Source of the DNA: Eggerthellaceae bacterium
GTDB lineage: Bacteria > Actinomycetota > Coriobacteriia > Coriobacteriales > Eggerthellaceae
Length of the DNA stretch: 33,266 bases
Assembly (NCBI GenBank): GCA_022792415.1
Contig: JAAWAY010000145.1
Coordinates: 1-33,266 of the forward strand
Direction: 5' to 3'
Position 1 is the stretch's first letter, and every line of letters starts with the position of its first letter. The notes under the pieces were generated by a model, which ran no database searches, had not been told where the DNA came from, and worked only from the letters and a program-made list of their open reading frames with translations. Shown here piece after piece: positions 30,449 through 33,266 of this stretch. The position numbers were made by a program, and so were the translations under genes.

Positions 30449-32200
30449 ATGTCGCTGCTTGAGAGAAGGACTTCGGGAGGCCCTCGTCGGTTTGTCGCGA
30501 CGTGGGGGTTCTTCCTCGTGGGCCTGCTGGCGGTGTTGGCCCTTGCGATGCTCTACCTGCTTGCAGGCGGAGGCATTCCGGCCGACATACACGACACGCT
30601 AGACTGCGAGGTGTTCTCTCTCATCCTGCAGGCAGAGGCTCCTGGTTCGGGAGGCCATGCGCAGTTCATGGACGGAACGTGGACGGCGCTCTCCCTCGTA
30701 TCGCCGGGGTCGCTTCTCTTCTACCTGGCGCTGCCGCCGCTGCAGGCCTTTGCGCTCAATGCGGCCTTTGTGCTTATCGTTGCGTACGTCGGGTGCTATG
30801 CCTGCCTGAGGCAGCTGGGGGTAAGGAGGTGGGTGTCGGCCTGCACGGCGCTCCTGTTTTCGCTGCTTCCGTTCTATTCTGTGTTTGGCCTCTGCGTCAT
30901 GGGTGCGCCGCTCGCGCTCCTTGCCCTCCTTCTTGCCCTTGATCCCTCGTGCCGTCTCTGGAGACCTTTGGCGCTTTGCGCGGTATACGGTCTGTTCTCT
31001 TCCCTGAGCCAAGTAGGGTTCGCCGTTCTTGCAGTGTTTCTCGCGAGCGCTGTCGTGTGTGCCGCGAGAAGGGAGGGGGCCGTCGCGCGACGCGTGCTGC
31101 TCTGCGCCTGTCTCCTAGGATTTGTGTACGCCGTAGAGAACGGGGCGCTCTTTGCCCAAGTGCTGGGCCTTGGCGATTCTCCGGTGAGCCATCGGGTTGA
31201 GTTCTCCCTTCCGGCGGGAACGTTCGAATGGCAATCTGCATGGGATTTCTTCATGGAAGGTCATTACCATGCTCCCTCGCGCCATCGCTGGGCGCTCGTT
31301 CTCATGCTAGCCGCCCTGGTAGTATCTGCGGCAAAGATGCTCCGAGGGGAGGCAGTCGATCGACGACTTACGATGTGGGTGCTTGGTGCCCTCCTCTTCG
31401 CGGGCGCGATCGCGATATTACACGAGTGCTTCCAGTCGGGCGCCGCAACGCCCCTGCGCCAGATGCTCCCCGCTTCCCTGCAGTCCCTGCAACTCGACCG
31501 GTTCTACTGGCTCTATCCGGCCTTGTGGTATGTGGGGCTCGGGGCGGCTGCCGAGCTGCTGCTGAGATGTGCTTCGGGGCGGCTGCTCGGGGTCACGGCA
31601 TTATGTGCTGTGCTGCTGTGCATGGCGATGACCCTTCGGGTCTTGATGCCCGAGAGCCAGTTCATGCGAAACGCGCGGACGATGGTGGCGGGCAAGCCTC
31701 CCACGTACGTTACGTGGGATCGGTTCTTTGAGACAGGCCTCTTCGATCAAATCAAAGCCGATCTCATCGGGCGCAATGGGGATGATGACTTCAGAGTGGC
31801 ATCCATTGGCCTCTATCCCTCCATCCCTCTGTTCAACGGGTTCTCGTGCCTAGATGGATACTCCAACTACTATGACCTGGATTACAAGCACCGTTTCCGC
31901 GAGATCATAGCGGGGGAGCTGGAGGCGGACTCTGCTTTGAGGGAGTATTTCGATGGATGGGGTAGCCGATGTTACGTCTTCTCGCATGAACTGGGTCGGA
32001 GCTATCTCATTCCCAAGAAGAGCGGCAAGGCTATCGAGGATCTGAGGGTCGACCTCGCTGCCTTTCGCCAGATGGGCGGAAAGTATCTGCTTTGCGGAGT
32101 GCCGATCGAGGATCCCGAGCAATATGGGCTTGATCTGGTGGGGGAGTACGCCACCGAGGAAAGCTACTACGCCGTATGGGTGTATGAGGTAGAAGAATAG
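30449..32200 (+). CDS. Large multi-span membrane protein, DUF6044/YkoS-like
   Basis: 583 residues with roughly ten membrane segments in residues 15-410 and a hydrophilic C-terminal domain of about 170 residues. The topology (short N-terminus, long outer loop with DIHDTLDCEVF, many spans, extracytoplasmic tail) recalls GT-C glycosyltransferases that use polyprenyl-phosphate sugars. The tail contains LFNGFSCLDGYSNYYDLDYKHRFREII and YFDGWGSRCYVFSHELGRSY, which I associate with the DUF6044 family (Bacillus YkoS); no function is established to my knowledge. An acidic pair in the first outer loop (DIHD) would be the metal or catalytic site if it is GT-C. It is the last gene of the operon, 10 nt after pseG, so it may decorate the polymer. 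The family name is from memory. Confidence 0.7.
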   Translation: MSLLERRTSGGPRRFVATWGFFLVGLLAVLALAMLYLLAGGGIPADIHDTLDCEVFSLILQAEAPGSGGHAQFMDGTWTALSLVSPGSLLFYLALPPLQAFALNAAFVLIVAYVGCYACLRQLGVRRWVSACTALLFSLLPFYSVFGLCVMGAPLALLALLLALDPSCRLWRPLALCAVYGLFSSLSQVGFAVLAVFLASAVVCAARREGAVARRVLLCACLLGFVYAVENGALFAQVLGLGDSPVSHRVEFSLPAGTFEWQSAWDFFMEGHYHAPSRHRWALVLMLAALVVSAAKMLRGEAVDRRLTMWVLGALLFAGAIAILHECFQSGAATPLRQMLPASLQSLQLDRFYWLYPALWYVGLGAAAELLLRCASGRLLGVTALCAVLLCMAMTLRVLMPESQFMRNARTMVAGKPPTYVTWDRFFETGLFDQIKADLIGRNGDDDFRVASIGLYPSIPLFNGFSCLDGYSNYYDLDYKHRFREIIAGELEADSALREYFDGWGSRCYVFSHELGRSYLIPKKSGKAIEDLRVDLAAFRQMGGKYLLCGVPIEDPEQYGLDLVGEYATEESYYAVWVYEVEE

Positions 32201-32233
32201 GCTTCGCGCACCCAAGGAGGCGGCGAAGCCTAT
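32197..32233. terminator. Hairpin between convergent genes at the end of the polysaccharide operon
   Basis: ATAGGCTTCGC (32197-32207) pairs perfectly with 32223-32233 around a 15-nt loop. It overlaps the stop of the DUF6044-like gene and lies 3 bp from the stop of the convergent gene, so it could serve both. No T run is present. Confidence 0.6.
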
Positions 32234-32236
32234 CGA

Positions 32237-33266
32237 CTAGACGCAGAAGCCCGGGATAACGCAGCCGGCGTCATCAGCCTTGGTGTGGCCGAACGAACCC
32301 TGGTTGCTGACGAAGCGGAAGTTCGCCTTTTCGCCAGGAGCAGGGGTGCGGGTCCACCACATGCAGGCATTGTTATTATAGGATCGCGCTAGAACGGGGT
32401 TGACGCCGAAGGGATCCGTGCCCAGTTCGTCGAATAGCCGGTACTCGATGCCCTCGCTGTCATAGATCTCGGCGGCCCACTCACTTCCCTTCCACGGCCA
32501 ATCGTCCCCTGCTTCCGCCCCGCTCAGCTCGACAACGGAAGGAAGCCAGAGCTTGTCGCTCGTAGGGGTTACAGACGAAGCGACCTTGGTGAAACCGGTG
32601 TTGTTCGTTAGCTTCTCGACCTCGATGATCGCGTTTCGGAGATCGCCGGGTAGCTTGTTGAGACCTTCGCGATTGAGCCACTCACGCAGTTGGGACTTCT
32701 CCCAGCCACCCTCATTGGTTGCAGTGGTGTCCATGGGGTGACTCGCGATGGCGTTGGTGAACATGAAGGTGATGCCGGCCTTGCCGGAGCCGTCGGCCTT
32801 CTCGTCGTGCGCGAAGCCCACGATCTGCACCTGGGCCTTCGTGCCGTCGGTGAGCTCGATGTCCTTGACCTGCGTACCGTCGAGCTTGCCGTCGGCGGTG
32901 GCCAGGTGGTATTTCTTCGCGACCTCGATGGCGGCGTCCTCCCCGCCGGCCTTCGAGATCTCCTGGGAGATGGCGGAGAGCTCCTCCCAGGTGTAGTCGT
33001 TCACGGAGTCCCTGACGGCGGGGCCGCCGCCCAGGGCCGCCGCGGCCACGACCGCGATCACCGCGACGGCCGCCACGGCCGCGGCGACGCCGGCGATGAC
33101 GCCCTTCTTGCGCTTGCCGCTCGGCTCGGCGCCCTTATCGGGATCGGCCTTCCCGTCCCGCTTGGCCTCGGCGCGCTTGGCGGGGCGCTCGTCCCCGCCG
33201 TCCTTCTTCGCGGCCCGCTCCCTCGGCTTGCCGGCGTCCCTCGCCGCGGGCGCGGCTTCGGACTCG
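32237..33266 (-). CDS. Membrane-anchored extracellular DUF6273-like protein, N-terminus beyond the window
   Basis: The leftward frame is open to the right edge, so at least 342 residues are seen and the start is missing. Order: a Lys/Arg/Ala/Asp-rich cytoplasmic stretch (at least 50 residues, ending GAEPSGKRKKG), one Ala/Val-rich membrane helix, then an outer part. That part has a helical segment (YTWEELSAISQEISKAGGEDAAIEVAKKY), a beta-rich region with DKLWLPSVVELSG, and the end ACMWWTRTPAPGEKANFRFVSNQGSFGHTKADDAGCVIPGFCV. The end matches the DUF6273 pattern (W.R.P, F..V...G, G..P.FC) common in surface proteins of gut anaerobes. The function is unknown. GTG at 33076 could be read as a start, but the open charged region upstream argues for a longer protein. 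Confidence 0.75.
   Translation of the reverse strand, partial: ESEAAPAARDAGKPRERAAKKDGGDERPAKRAEAKRDGKADPDKGAEPSGKRKKGVIAGVAAAVAAVAVIAVVAAAALGGGPAVRDSVNDYTWEELSAISQEISKAGGEDAAIEVAKKYHLATADGKLDGTQVKDIELTDGTKAQVQIVGFAHDEKADGSGKAGITFMFTNAIASHPMDTTATNEGGWEKSQLREWLNREGLNKLPGDLRNAIIEVEKLTNNTGFTKVASSVTPTSDKLWLPSVVELSGAEAGDDWPWKGSEWAAEIYDSEGIEYRLFDELGTDPFGVNPVLARSYNNNACMWWTRTPAPGEKANFRFVSNQGSFGHTKADDAGCVIPGFCV

Overview
The window is a high-GC, densely packed bacterial chromosome segment. The gene content suggests an Actinomycetota member, most likely Coriobacteriia (Eggerthella/Gordonibacter-like). Grounds: the strong G/C bias at third codon positions, the Gram-positive style small SRP RNA beside dnaX-ybaB-recR, an FNT transporter, a MobB-MobA fusion beside a poly-ferredoxin, and a surface protein ending in a DUF6273-like domain. 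The genus is an inference; no marker here fixes it.

Layout. (1) 1-870 is a small accessory patch: the start of a leftward transposase gene with a perfect hairpin at its edge, then an orphan phage-type nuclease-like gene and a hairpin terminator. (2) 925-6395 is housekeeping: a formate/nitrite transporter, SRP RNA, a DedA membrane protein, dnaX, ybaB and recR. (3) 6445-6597 holds a candidate leftward small RNA. (4) 6748-9300 holds a MobB-MobA fusion interrupted by an in-frame TAG, followed by a multi-cluster ferredoxin protein. (5) 9434-13619 holds a polar amino-acid ABC transporter (lipoprotein, permease, ATPase), then a rhamnulose-1-phosphate aldolase-like protein and a histidine phosphatase. 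A convergent GNAT gene shares its stop tetranucleotide with the phosphatase. (6) 14694-16166 is an HtrA-type membrane-anchored serine protease.

(7) 16385-32200 is the centrepiece: one long rightward surface-polysaccharide locus. A structured leader precedes two different NusG-like (LoaP/UpxY/RfaH-type) antiterminator paralogues. The second has its own leader with a perfect 17-bp inverted repeat. Next come a polyprenyl-phosphate sugar-1-phosphate transferase, a DUF4422 transferase, a GT4 glycosyltransferase, an unrecognised GT-B-like protein, a Wzy-like polymerase and a Wzx flippase. A complete pseudaminic acid set follows in the order pseB-pseC-pseF-pseI-pseH-pseG, and then a large DUF6044-like membrane protein. 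Gene overlaps of 1, 4, 11 and 17 nt indicate coupled translation. Base composition changes sharply at about 18,911 (AT-richer assembly genes) and rises again at about 24,895 (pse genes), so the locus looks like a mosaic of transferred cassettes.

Inferred joint function: the NusG paralogues let RNA polymerase read through a roughly 14-kb operon. The transferase primes a lipid-linked repeat unit, the glycosyltransferases extend it with CMP-pseudaminic acid made by the pse enzymes, and Wzx and Wzy flip and polymerise it. (8) At the right edge a leftward, incomplete gene encodes a membrane-anchored extracellular DUF6273-like protein.
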